A stretch of 55,539 nt of DNA, from assembly GCA_944320605.1 (NCBI GenBank), contig CALUIE010000007.1:1-55539 (forward strand). Direction: 5' to 3'. Each line of letters starts with the position of its first letter. Position 1 is the stretch's first letter. A model generated the notes under the pieces. It searched no databases and was not told the DNA's origin. It was given only the letters and a program-made list of their open reading frames with translations. The position numbers and the translations under genes are program-made. Of this stretch, positions 23,473-32,403 are shown one piece after another. The stretch is from an uncultured Phocaeicola sp. (lineage in GTDB: Bacteria; Bacteroidota; Bacteroidia; Bacteroidales; Bacteroidaceae).

Positions 23473-25452
23473 TTACAGAAGTATTCTATAAGAACCTTGA
23501 GAGGATTTTTCAATGTACCTAATATTAAGTCTTTCACACTCATTCCTCAAAAAAACTCTGTATCTTTCACTTAAAGTTCCGTCTATTACCACATTTCTTA
23601 TATTAAACAGACCGGACAATCCTGTAATATTACCACTGAACCCCTTACATATATATACATAATCAAGCGTAGCAAGTTTAGTGTTTTCTTTAAGTCGGAC
23701 ATTCTTCCAATAAGCAGATTTCATCACCCCTACTTTTATTCCGTTTATTTCATGAAGTCCATTTTCAGAATTAACGGTATCAATATCCTTTCCATTTCTG
23801 ACATACAGATCTGAACGGGTCAAAAACAATGCCGGTCCCTCATCTTGCCTTATTTTGTATATCTCAACAATAAAGATAAGGCATAGGATAGAAATTACCT
23901 GCATAATATATGCCGGCCGGTGTTTTTTAAAACACAAATATAAGATACAAAGAAGAATGAAGGCTAGCAATGACTGCAACTCATTAAAATAAACGGAGGT
24001 AATCTGTGCCCCCTGCATCCCATGAACAAAACGCATAGAGGCATTAAGAATATTTGTTACCACATCCAAAAGCCATACACTAACATCTCCCACTACCGGT
24101 ACAGATGACAATAAAAGAGATAACAACGAAAAAGAAAGTATAGCTACCGCCAATGGTCCTACAATGAGATTTGCCATAAGAAAATAGGTAGGGAATGTAC
24201 CGAAATAGTATAAAACAAAAGGCAACGTACCTAACTGAGCAGCCAGAGAAACAGACATTGCATTCCATATATATCTGACAGACTTCCTTTCACTTTTGAC
24301 CCATTCCGAAATTATCGGATAAAAAAGAATTATGGAAAGTACAGCTATAAACGATAATTGAAAACTAATGTCGAATAGATACATAGGATTGTATATCAAC
24401 ATCAAAAATGCTGTAAACGAAAGGGAAAAGAACCCACAAAATCCATTTTCAACAAAAACCGAAGCCACAAGATAAAGACTACACATGGTAACTGCTCTTA
24501 CTACAGAAGGACTAAGCCCTGATATAAAAGCAAAAATCCATAAAACAGATACCACAGCCAATGACCGGAATATTCTTCCGCCTTTTACTCTCCTAAGTGG
24601 GCACAACAGGAAATAAAGAATTCCGGACAAAATACCTACATGTAATCCCGACAATGCAAGAACATGGCTTGTTCCTGCCGCACTATATACGGCTTTGAGT
24701 TCCGGAGTGAGCTCACTCTTATCTCCTATGGTCAATGCAGAGACTACAGCCAGCTCTTCATCTCCCAATTTCCAGCTTTTGAACAATTCCGCAACAGCCT
24801 CCTTACACCTCAAGGCTATATGTTTTACAGAATGTGGATTATCAATCTTTATGCAACTCCAGTCTCCACTAAATGCCAGTGCTGTACCGGATATTCCTTT
24901 CGTAAAAAGATACCTTGAATAATCAAATCCCATAAACTCCGTATCGGAAAGCGGTTTCGATATTGAAGAATAAAAAACGATCTCATCACCGCACCGCGGT
25001 ATAAAAGATGCAGAATCCGGAATAAAATATAGGAGAATATTACGGTCCACACTATAAATAGTGTCATAACCTTGCGGAATGCAGTTTTTAATCAGAATTT
25101 CTGAACACAACGTTTTTCCATGTACTTCAGGAGTTGTCTCCACGACTCCATAATAGCAAAAATCCTTGTCCAGCCATTCATATTCTATATTACCTTTCTT
25201 TTGAATAACCAGTACACCGCCAAGCAAGAAGAAAGAGACAGAGACAAAAAATCCGAAAGAACAATTAAGCCATTCTTTTCTAAATTTCATCACCGTCCCC
25301 AAAAACAAAGGGAAAAGAATAACGCACAGGATAGAGACTAAAGGCCACAAAGACATCTCCGGCAAAAATTTGTCGAAGAAAAAAATTCCGGCTGCCATGA
25401 AAACTGTCAACCGGAATAATGGATAACTCACCAAATAGGACTTTTTCTCCAA
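23473..25452 (-). CDS. comEC: ComEC/Rec2-family membrane protein
   Basis: A 659-aa inner-membrane protein of the DNA-uptake channel family. Two N-terminal helices, a DUF4131-type soluble segment (~65-200), then the competence domain with ALTIGDKSELTPELKAVYSAAG and GTSHVLALSGLHVGILSG, and about ten helices to residue ~530. Relatives with a metallo-beta-lactamase tail have an HxHxDH motif; here the matching region reads YICKGFSGNITGL, so ligands are absent. Role may be DNA transport or something else in this phylum. It starts 9 nt after rpe on the same strand. Confidence 0.85.
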   Translation of the reverse strand: MEKKSYLVSYPLFRLTVFMAAGIFFFDKFLPEMSLWPLVSILCVILFPLFLGTVMKFRKEWLNCSFGFFVSVSFFLLGGVLVIQKKGNIEYEWLDKDFCYYGVVETTPEVHGKTLCSEILIKNCIPQGYDTIYSVDRNILLYFIPDSASFIPRCGDEIVFYSSISKPLSDTEFMGFDYSRYLFTKGISGTALAFSGDWSCIKIDNPHSVKHIALRCKEAVAELFKSWKLGDEELAVVSALTIGDKSELTPELKAVYSAAGTSHVLALSGLHVGILSGILYFLLCPLRRVKGGRIFRSLAVVSVLWIFAFISGLSPSVVRAVTMCSLYLVASVFVENGFCGFFSLSFTAFLMLIYNPMYLFDISFQLSFIAVLSIILFYPIISEWVKSERKSVRYIWNAMSVSLAAQLGTLPFVLYYFGTFPTYFLMANLIVGPLAVAILSFSLLSLLLSSVPVVGDVSVWLLDVVTNILNASMRFVHGMQGAQITSVYFNELQSLLAFILLCILYLCFKKHRPAYIMQVISILCLIFIVEIYKIRQDEGPALFLTRSDLYVRNGKDIDTVNSENGLHEINGIKVGVMKSAYWKNVRLKENTKLATLDYVYICKGFSGNITGLSGLFNIRNVVIDGTLSERYRVFLRNECERLNIRYIEKSSQGSYRILL

Positions 25453-25461
25453 TCTGAGTAA

Positions 25462-26115
25462 TTATAAGTTTTTCATTTTATGAATCATGTCTATCATATC
25501 CGGAGCCTTGAAAATGGCATTTCCTGCCACAAGAACATCAGCACCTGCATCAACAAGCTGTTTACCGGTCTCTAAATTAACACCGCCATCAACTTCTATC
25601 AACGCATCCGATCCTGTCTCTTCTATCATGAGCTTTAACTGATGAACTTTTTTTAATGTATTCGGGATAAATTTCTGCCCTCCAAAACCGGGATTAACAC
25701 TCATGAGAAGTACCATATCAACATCTGTTATAATATCGCTTAGTACAGATACGGGTGTAGCCGGATTGAGAGTTACACCAGCCTTCATACCATTATCTTT
25801 AATGAGCTGGACTACACGGTGTAAATGAGGACAGGTTTCATAATGAACATTCATCATCATGGAATCCAAAGCCTTCACTTCCTTAATAAACTTCTCCGGC
25901 TGTACTATCATAAGATGAACATCAAGAGGCTTTTTACAGAGTTTGGCTACATATTCCAACACAGGAAAGCCAAATGATATGTTCGGGACAAATACACCGT
26001 CCATTATATCAATATGTAACCAGTCAGCCTCACTACGGTTTATTTTATCCATATCATCTTTCAGACTACCGAAATCAGCTGAAAGCAAAGACGGGGAAAT
26101 CAAAACTTTATTCAT
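25462..26115 (-). CDS. rpe: Ribulose-phosphate 3-epimerase
   Basis: A 217-aa TIM-barrel enzyme interconverting ribulose-5-phosphate and xylulose-5-phosphate. SPSLLSADFG, WLHIDIMDGVFVPN, DVHLMI, MSVNPGFGGQKF and EVDGGVN carry the metal and phosphate sites. A CAAAGATA box (minus-strand TATCTTTG) at 26146-26153 lies 31 nt upstream. comEC follows by 9 nt. Confidence 0.96.
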   Translation of the reverse strand: MNKVLISPSLLSADFGSLKDDMDKINRSEADWLHIDIMDGVFVPNISFGFPVLEYVAKLCKKPLDVHLMIVQPEKFIKEVKALDSMMMNVHYETCPHLHRVVQLIKDNGMKAGVTLNPATPVSVLSDIITDVDMVLLMSVNPGFGGQKFIPNTLKKVHQLKLMIEETGSDALIEVDGGVNLETGKQLVDAGADVLVAGNAIFKAPDMIDMIHKMKNL

Positions 26116-26207
26116 TTCAGAACTATTAATATTTTAGTGTAAGAACAAAGATATGAATTCTTTTCCGAAATCAAAAAATAAAACTTACCGAATATTATTA
26201 GAACGAT

Positions 26208-26234
26208 GTTTAAACAGTATTTAAAAGCTATTCA
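26208..26234. repeat. 27-bp dispersed repeat, copy 1
   Basis: GTTTAAACAGTATTTAAAAG and the next seven bases match 33528-33554 at 25 of 27 positions, same orientation. Both copies lie upstream of leftward genes (rpe here, mrp there). Confidence 0.6.
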
Positions 26235-26236
26235 GC

Positions 26237-26324
26237 GAACGGATAATGAACAGCTAAAAAACATGCAGTGAACAATAATTGAATGACGTTTAATTATTGT
26301 TCACTGCATATTCATTGCTCGTTC
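26237..26324 (-). terminator. Long hairpin terminator of the sigma/anti-sigma operon
   Basis: A perfect 18-bp stem ATGCAGTGAACAATAATT (26263-26280) with its complement (26292-26309), loop of 11 nt, followed on the minus strand by GTTTTTTAG. Outside it, GAACGGATAATGAA (26237-26250) and TTCATTGCTCGTTC (26311-26324) pair at 11 of 14 positions. It lies 18 nt after the beta-barrel gene stop. Confidence 0.7.
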
Positions 26325-26341
26325 ACCAATTAAAATACAGA

Positions 26342-27646
26342 TTATTTATTTAAACCAAATCTTAATCCTACCTGTATATTGAAATTGAAAGGTTTGTCCT
26401 TTCTGATTGTCAGCACCTCACTGTTGTCGTCAAAATAATAAGCCATACCAGGTTCCAAATATATACCAAGATATTTATTAAAGTCAGCCTGGATACCCAA
26501 TGAGGCCAATACCGAAAACTGAAGAGGTTTTATATTTATTTTTTCTGTTTCTACGTTACCGTCCGAATAGACAGACTCCACACTACCTGACACGCATTTT
26601 TCCATCATACCGCCTGCCGAAGCATAAAACGAGAATATGCTGTTGTTCCATATAGAACGCTGAACCTTCAACGGAATACCTACATAATGCAATTTTTGTT
26701 TATCATCAACGTATGATATTGCTCCGGAACGAAGTTCAGAATAAAGGTATGTATAATTAAGTCCTGTCTCTAATGCCCATTTACTGTTCAGATTCCACTT
26801 TACATTAGCTCCCACAGTTACAGGAATGTGATGTTTTACATCCGTATATGTCTCCTTGCCAAGATTATTAAACAGCATTTGACTGTTAGAAGCGGTTACA
26901 TCAGAAACATCTCCTACCAAAATATTATTTACATGCGAAAACGTTCTTTGAGAAACCGACAAACGAGACATTCCACTGAAACTGTTTGAAGAAGAATACG
27001 GAACATTACCTGTAACAATACCTATCTGCATGTTATTACCAGAAGATTTTTTACCGGACATAGCCAAATAAGAAGCATTGCGTCTGACTGTTTCTCTATC
27101 TGCCTGCATCATATTTATTCTTTTCTTTTTAGAAGACTGCGAATCATCCAAGGTCTGTTCTTCAGAATCTTCATTTTCAGTATCTTTATTTACCGTTTGT
27201 AGTTCTTCTGATATTGGTAATACATCTTTTTCCTCCAACTGCTTGTCGTCAGACTTATATATTTTATCTTGATTTATCGAAGGTTTCGACATTACATCAT
27301 ACACATTTTCCTTAGAAATGTTAGCAGTCGAAGGCTCTGCTGAAGCAGTGAGAGGGGTATTATAAAGTTCAATATTATCTGTACCGGACAATTCGTTGTT
27401 AGCTACACTTATATTAGTATCTTTCAAAACATCATCTGACGACCAATACAATAGAGACAGAGTAGAAACAGCTATGACCACCACAGCTGCTGCCGCAACA
27501 GCCTGCCATCTTTTCCACATCGGTATCACTTTAGGTCTTGAGATTTCATTCTCTATATTCTCCCATAAACCCACAGGGAGAGGTTCCGAATAGTCTTCCA
27601 TCCGGTTACGAATATCTTTTATCCATTTTTCGTTTTTATCATTCAT
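26342..27646 (-). CDS. Anti-sigma-like membrane anchor with C-terminal beta-barrel-like domain
   Basis: A 434-aa protein. Residues 1-47 are polar and resemble a short cytoplasmic anti-sigma segment (WIKDIRNRMEDYSEPLPVGLWENI is the kind of start seen in such proteins); one TM helix spans ~49-68; a Ser/Asn/Asp-rich region (70-225) follows; residues ~225-434 form alternating beta strands like PorT/OmpW-type outer-membrane barrels, ending in NIQVGLRFGLNK. The start ATG overlaps the sigma gene stop by ATGA coupling, which supports an anti-sigma role. Inner-membrane anchoring and a barrel fold are hard to reconcile in one molecule; processing is possible. Confidence 0.75.
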   Translation of the reverse strand: MNDKNEKWIKDIRNRMEDYSEPLPVGLWENIENEISRPKVIPMWKRWQAVAAAAVVVIAVSTLSLLYWSSDDVLKDTNISVANNELSGTDNIELYNTPLTASAEPSTANISKENVYDVMSKPSINQDKIYKSDDKQLEEKDVLPISEELQTVNKDTENEDSEEQTLDDSQSSKKKRINMMQADRETVRRNASYLAMSGKKSSGNNMQIGIVTGNVPYSSSNSFSGMSRLSVSQRTFSHVNNILVGDVSDVTASNSQMLFNNLGKETYTDVKHHIPVTVGANVKWNLNSKWALETGLNYTYLYSELRSGAISYVDDKQKLHYVGIPLKVQRSIWNNSIFSFYASAGGMMEKCVSGSVESVYSDGNVETEKINIKPLQFSVLASLGIQADFNKYLGIYLEPGMAYYFDDNSEVLTIRKDKPFNFNIQVGLRFGLNK

Positions 27647-28188
27647 AAGCTCTTCCTGTATTCATTTATTTTTTTCATTAACAATGTTTTTGCCCTATAA
27701 AACTGCGACGATGACGTATGTTCCGAAATGCCAAGCATAGAAGCTATCTCCTTATGACTTTTTTCCTCAAAAACAAAAAGATTAAATACCGTCCTATACC
27801 CTTCCGGTAATTCCCTTATCATCCTCATCAGTTCCTTTTTAGGTATATCGTTCACATCTCCATCATCATCTATCTGCGTGTCAGGCAACTGTTCAACTAA
27901 CGTTTCCTGTTGCATTTGCAAGTTCTTCTTTCGGAGAAAGCCTAACGCCTCATTCACCATCACTCTCGAAAGCCAAGCCTTGAGAGACCCTTCACCAAGA
28001 AACTTGAACTGACTTATCGACTGGAATATCTTTATTATTCCATCGTGAAAAACATCCTGTGCACTAACTCTGTCTCCAATATACCGAAGACATATAGCCA
28101 ATAATTGTCCGCCATAAACCTCGTAAAGCCTTTTCCTGGCATACTGGTCTGCATCCGCACATTTTAACGCTAATTCTTCTTCGGTCAT
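27643..28188 (-). CDS. ECF-type RNA polymerase sigma-70 factor
   Basis: A 181-aa factor with region 2 (YARKRLYEVYGGQLLAICLR, DVFHDGIIKIF, LKAWLSRVMVNEAL) and region 4 (LPEGYRTVFNLFVFE, KEIASMLGISEHTSSSQFYRAK). I place the start at 28188 (MTEEELALK): the next upstream ATG at 28239 lies beyond the -7 box at 28226-28233, so it would not be transcribed from it. The gene is translationally coupled to the membrane/barrel protein. The target promoters are unknown; autoregulation is common. Confidence 0.88.
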   Translation of the reverse strand: MTEEELALKCADADQYARKRLYEVYGGQLLAICLRYIGDRVSAQDVFHDGIIKIFQSISQFKFLGEGSLKAWLSRVMVNEALGFLRKKNLQMQQETLVEQLPDTQIDDDGDVNDIPKKELMRMIRELPEGYRTVFNLFVFEEKSHKEIASMLGISEHTSSSQFYRAKTLLMKKINEYRKSL

Positions 28189-28225
28189 ATCTGGATTATT
28201 GTTCTTATATAAAACGATCACAAAA

Positions 28226-28233
28226 CAAAAATA
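28226..28233 (-). promoter_or_regulatory. -7 box of the sigma factor gene
   Basis: Plus-strand CAAAAATA, minus-strand TATTTTTG, matches TAnnTTTG. It lies 38 nt upstream of the chosen start and decides between two candidate ATGs. Confidence 0.6.
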
Positions 28234-28340
28234 CTGCATTAAGCAACATAATTTTTTTTATTCTCTATTTTTAACACGATTTTATGCAGTATTACAAATA
28301 TGATTACATTTTGAAAATAGAAAACCTCAAATTATATTAT

Positions 28341-29111
28341 ATGGTAATCAAACACAATATAACATTCGCATGTATTTTAGCTTTGTTATTGGTTTCATGT
28401 CTTGACAACGATAAATATCCTGAACTATATCCAACTATGGGAACTGTCAGCAGTTTGGATAACTACTCTATATGCTCTGATTCTTACGGCAAACTCATTC
28501 CTGACAATCCTGACTTAATAAGCAAGAACAATGCTGACAGTATAGGGCAAAGAGTTCTACTAAACATAAACTTTCCAAAAGAAAATAGCGGACAAGAAAA
28601 CGAAGGGAAAAGTGTAACTATTTACGATTTATATAAGGTATTGACAAAAAACGCAAACGACTTAAGGTTATCTGGAGCTGAACCGATTGAAAGTTTCGGA
28701 AATGATGAAATACAAATTACAAGTGCATATATAAGTAAAGAACATCTGAACATTGAGTTCAATGTAAATGGTGAAGACGAAACAATCCCTCACCGTATAA
28801 CCCTGTTACTTACTGAAAATACACATATAAACGATGAGGGACTGATTGAAGTAGAACTCCGTCATAACAGGAATTCAGATTATGGAAACAAACTCTATTG
28901 GGGAGTCGTCTCTTTCACTCTCGCCAGCATACCGGAATGTCAGAATGAAAACTTTAAAGGTTTCAAAGTTATATTCTATAATAGCGAAAGTATAAAAGAT
29001 GAAATTGATGTAATAAAGCAGGAATCAGATCAGGCAACAGTTTCCAGATGCATGAAAGCCACGCAAGAAATCGGAAACTGGCATTCTCTTTTTACCTGCC
29101 AATTGCAATGA
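28341..29111 (+). CDS. NigD-like lipoprotein
   Basis: A 256-aa lipoprotein: MVIKHNITFACILALLLVSC has the lipidated Cys20. The mature protein starts LDNDKYPELYPTMGTVSSL and shows the layout of NigD-like proteins (N-terminal OB-like part, C-terminal beta domain with LYWGVVSFTLASIP). I use the ATG before the signal peptide, not the upstream one that adds a polar 19-residue lead. NigD proteins are linked to bacteriocin loci by name, but function is unknown. Its last 87 nt overlap fmt on the other strand. Confidence 0.72.
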   Translation: MVIKHNITFACILALLLVSCLDNDKYPELYPTMGTVSSLDNYSICSDSYGKLIPDNPDLISKNNADSIGQRVLLNINFPKENSGQENEGKSVTIYDLYKVLTKNANDLRLSGAEPIESFGNDEIQITSAYISKEHLNIEFNVNGEDETIPHRITLLLTENTHINDEGLIEVELRHNRNSDYGNKLYWGVVSFTLASIPECQNENFKGFKVIFYNSESIKDEIDVIKQESDQATVSRCMKATQEIGNWHSLFTCQLQ

Positions 29112-29996
29112 CAATATATTTACATATCCATCCGTTGAGGCTACGTGCAGATAAGTTTTATTATCTGTAACTATACTTCCCGGCTTATAATCATGATTGC
29201 AGAAAATTTTCTCTGTCTCAAAAATTTTCAACATAATCGGGGCTGATTCTCCCTGATGGAGTTCTGTCCATGCTGCAGGATATGGTGATAAACCTCTTAC
29301 AAAATCATATACTTTCTTAACTCCGGCATTCCAGTCTATACGACAAGTTTCTTTAAATATCTTCGGTGCCGGACGTAATTCTTCTACTTTTATAAGTTCT
29401 TCTTGCGGAGTAGTCTTAACATTTCCGTCAAGAATGGCATCTACTGTTTTCAGAACCAAATCACCTCCAAGCATCATCAGTTTGTCATAAACTACTTCTA
29501 CATTATCAGTATCAGCTATAGGCACTCTTACCTGATCAATAATTTCGCCTGTGTCTATCTCATGTTTAAGAAAGAATGTCGTAATCCCCGTTTCAGTATC
29601 TCCATTTATCACAGCCCAATTTATAGGAGCGGCACCTCTGTACTGGGGAAGCAACGATGCATGAAGATTAAATGTCCCCATAGGAGGCATGTTCCATACG
29701 ACCTCAGGCAACATTCTGAAAGCAACAACAATCTGCAAGTCAGCTTTCAAAGAGCGAAGTTCTTCGACAAATGTCTCGTCTTTAAGTTTCTCCGGCTGCA
29801 ACACCTTCAATCCCTGCGATACGGCATACTGTTTTACAGGACTTGGCTGTAACACACTGCCATGACGTCCCATAGGTTTATCAGGCATGGTTATTACTGC
29901 TACTATATTATATCCACCTTCAACGAGTCTGCGCAAACTCTCTACCGCAAACTCCGGTGTACCCATATATACGATACGTAAATCTTTCTTTTCCAT
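29025..29996 (-). CDS. fmt: Methionyl-tRNA formyltransferase
   Basis: A 323-aa enzyme formylating initiator Met-tRNA with 10-formyl-THF. RIVYMGTPEFAV, TMPDKPMGR, NLHASLLPQYRGAAPINWA (catalytic region) and GETGITTF-type strand GDTETGITTFFL are present, with the C-terminal OB domain ending FLRGFHASGNC. Length is normal, so the 3' overlap with the NigD-like gene is not due to an overlong fmt. It is the last gene of the trmB-mrp-tsaC-clcA-fmt run, 9 nt after clcA. Confidence 0.95.
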   Translation of the reverse strand: MEKKDLRIVYMGTPEFAVESLRRLVEGGYNIVAVITMPDKPMGRHGSVLQPSPVKQYAVSQGLKVLQPEKLKDETFVEELRSLKADLQIVVAFRMLPEVVWNMPPMGTFNLHASLLPQYRGAAPINWAVINGDTETGITTFFLKHEIDTGEIIDQVRVPIADTDNVEVVYDKLMMLGGDLVLKTVDAILDGNVKTTPQEELIKVEELRPAPKIFKETCRIDWNAGVKKVYDFVRGLSPYPAAWTELHQGESAPIMLKIFETEKIFCNHDYKPGSIVTDNKTYLHVASTDGYVNILSLQLAGKKRMPVSDFLRGFHASGNCCLI

Positions 29997-30005
29997 ACTA
30001 TTAAT

Positions 30006-31802
30006 TTATTCTGCTGAGAAGTCAACAAGTACCTGACGGTAAGTGTTAAGCATCTTCGACTTTGAAACAAATCCTTTATACTTATTATCTTCATCTACCA
30101 CAGGAAGATTCCATGCCTTTGTAGAATCAAACTTCTCCATAACCTCTTCCATTGAATCCGTAGTGACAAGCTTTGCTTTCGGAACAGTCATAAAATTCTC
30201 CACTGTATAGCGGTGATACAACTCCTGACGGAACATTATATTCCTTATATCATCAAGATTGACTATACCTATAAGTTCATCATTCGCGTCTATCACAGGA
30301 AACATATTTCTGCTTGACTTTGAGATAACCTTCACCATCTGTCCCAAATCCATTTCCGGTTTCACGGTAAGGAAGTCAGTTTCCATTATGCTCTCTATAT
30401 TCATCATTGTAAGCACAGCCTTATCCTTGTGGTGGGTGATAAGTTCTCCTTTCTTAGCCAGACGCATTGAATATATACTATGAGGTTCAAACACTTTTAT
30501 AGTAAGATACGCAAATACGGAAACAATCATAAGCGGAAGGAACAAACCATATCCACCTGTAAGCTCGGCTATGAGGAATACCCCTGTCAACGGAGCGTGC
30601 ATGACTCCTGACATTAATCCTGCCATACCCATAAGGGCAAAGTTTTTCTCAGGTATATATGTGTTTCCTATATTGAATTCATTGCATAAATGCGAAAATA
30701 CAAATCCGGCTATACATCCCAGAAACAAACTTGGTGCAAATATACCACCACATCCCCCACCACCATTTGTAGCACTGGAGGCAAATACCTTGAACAATAT
30801 AATAAGCAAAAGATACACAACCAACAAACCACTGTGACCATAGAACAAAGAATTGTTCATTACTGTGTCCCATTCTACACTTGACTTTCCGTTTAGCAAA
30901 AGTGATATTGTGTCATAACCTTCACCATATAAAGGAGGGAAAAGGAATATCAGAACACTAAGCATTATTCCACCTAAAACAAACTTTGAATACGGGCTTG
31001 AAAATTTTCTGAAAATATCCTCTATCCAGTTCATGGAACGTGTGAAATACCAAGCGATAAGACCACAAAATATACCCAATACTATAGCGTATGGAATGCG
31101 TTCAAGTGCAAAAGGATAATCCAATGTAAACTGGAACATAGCTTCTGTACCTGTAAGCAGGTAAGACATACATGCCGCTGTAACACTTGAAATCAACAGT
31201 GGCAATAGTGAAGCCATTGTAAGATCGAACATTAGAACCTCAAGAGTAAATACAAGACCGGCTATAGGTGCCTTAAATATACCAGAAACAGCACCTGCTG
31301 CGCCACATCCGAGTAGTAACATAAGAGTCTTATGATCCATTCGGAATATACTTCCAAGGTTTGAGCCAATAGCAGAGCCTGTGAGGACTATAGGTGCCTC
31401 TGCTCCTACAGATCCACCAAAGCCGATGGTTATTGCAGACGCACAAACGGATGACCATACATTATGTCCTTTTATTCTGCTTTGTCGGCGTGAGATTGCA
31501 TAAAGTATCTTTGTAACACCATGACTGATATCATCGCGAACAATATTTCTTATAAACAATCCTGTAATAAATATTCCGACAACGGGATAAACAAGGTAAA
31601 GCCAGTTGGCTCCTGTCGTATCGAAGTTTTCAGTAAGAAATTCCTTTATGTATTCCACAAGGAATTTAAGGACAAAAGCAGCCAGAGCAGTAAAGATACC
31701 TACCAGGAAACTAAGTATGAGTATGAACTGCTTATCTGTGATATGCTTTTCTCTCCACTTTAGAAAACTCTGCAAAAAAGAAAATTTTTCCTTAGTCTTC
31801 AT
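30006..31802 (-). CDS. clcA: ClC-family chloride channel/transporter with CBS domains
   Basis: A 598-aa membrane protein. ClC signatures: GSVGAEAP at 130-137 with the gating glutamate E135, and GGGGCGGIFAPSLF near 350. About ten hydrophobic segments end near residue 430, followed by two CBS domains (MNIESIMETDFLTVKPEM, then YTVENFMTVPKAKLVTTD). CBS pairs bind adenine nucleotides and tune transport. Whether it is a Cl-/H+ antiporter or channel cannot be settled here. It sits 21 nt after tsaC. Confidence 0.9.
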   Translation of the reverse strand: MKTKEKFSFLQSFLKWREKHITDKQFILILSFLVGIFTALAAFVLKFLVEYIKEFLTENFDTTGANWLYLVYPVVGIFITGLFIRNIVRDDISHGVTKILYAISRRQSRIKGHNVWSSVCASAITIGFGGSVGAEAPIVLTGSAIGSNLGSIFRMDHKTLMLLLGCGAAGAVSGIFKAPIAGLVFTLEVLMFDLTMASLLPLLISSVTAACMSYLLTGTEAMFQFTLDYPFALERIPYAIVLGIFCGLIAWYFTRSMNWIEDIFRKFSSPYSKFVLGGIMLSVLIFLFPPLYGEGYDTISLLLNGKSSVEWDTVMNNSLFYGHSGLLVVYLLLIILFKVFASSATNGGGGCGGIFAPSLFLGCIAGFVFSHLCNEFNIGNTYIPEKNFALMGMAGLMSGVMHAPLTGVFLIAELTGGYGLFLPLMIVSVFAYLTIKVFEPHSIYSMRLAKKGELITHHKDKAVLTMMNIESIMETDFLTVKPEMDLGQMVKVISKSSRNMFPVIDANDELIGIVNLDDIRNIMFRQELYHRYTVENFMTVPKAKLVTTDSMEEVMEKFDSTKAWNLPVVDEDNKYKGFVSKSKMLNTYRQVLVDFSAE

Positions 31803-31823
31803 TCTCCAGCAAATTTATATCAA

Positions 31824-32390
31824 CTATTCTCTGATAACTTTTACGGTTCCACCTTTTCCAAGTTTTATTATGCTTGAAGGTTTTGCCGGACCGGTCTCAT
31901 CTCTTCTGTAATCGACAATATAGTCAACCGCATTCTTTATCTCCTCACTTATTTCACTAAACACAGCCGGTGCAGGTTGACCGCTTATATTCGCAGATGT
32001 AGAAACAATAGCTTTCTTGAATCTGAAACACAGCTGTTTTGAAAATTCTTCAGATGTAACTCTTATACCCACACTACCGTCTTCCGCTATAAGATTAGGT
32101 GCCAGATTTCTGGCTCCGTCATAAATTATTGTAAGAGGTTTTGTGGTCATTTCTATAAGATCCCATGCTACACTTGGCACATCACTTACGTATGATTCTA
32201 CCTTTACAGGACTATCTACAAGCACCAGCATAGCCTTGCTGTCTGCCCTGCGTTTAATTTCGAAAACCTTCTTTACCGCTTCTTCATTTGTAGCGTCGCA
32301 ACCTATACCCCACACTGTATCTGTAGGATATAGAATTACTCCACCTTTATACATGACATCGCATGCCTTTTTAATTTCATCGTTCATCAT
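31824..32390 (-). CDS. tsaC: L-threonylcarbamoyladenylate synthase
   Basis: A 188-aa Sua5/YciO/YrdC-fold enzyme producing threonylcarbamoyl-AMP for t6A37 of tRNA. ILYPTDTVWGIGCDATN, KRRADSKAMLVLV, GSVGIRVT and STSANISGQPA are typical. It lacks the extra C-terminal Sua5 domain, so it is of TsaC size. Note that mtaB in this window acts on the t6A product. Confidence 0.92.
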   Translation of the reverse strand: MMNDEIKKACDVMYKGGVILYPTDTVWGIGCDATNEEAVKKVFEIKRRADSKAMLVLVDSPVKVESYVSDVPSVAWDLIEMTTKPLTIIYDGARNLAPNLIAEDGSVGIRVTSEEFSKQLCFRFKKAIVSTSANISGQPAPAVFSEISEEIKNAVDYIVDYRRDETGPAKPSSIIKLGKGGTVKVIRE

Positions 32391-32403
32391 AAGCCCAATA
32401 TAA

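Noticed and set aside
28189-28239. Upstream ATG of the sigma factor gene
   Set aside because: It lies beyond the -7 box at 28226-28233 and adds residues not seen in ECF factors.
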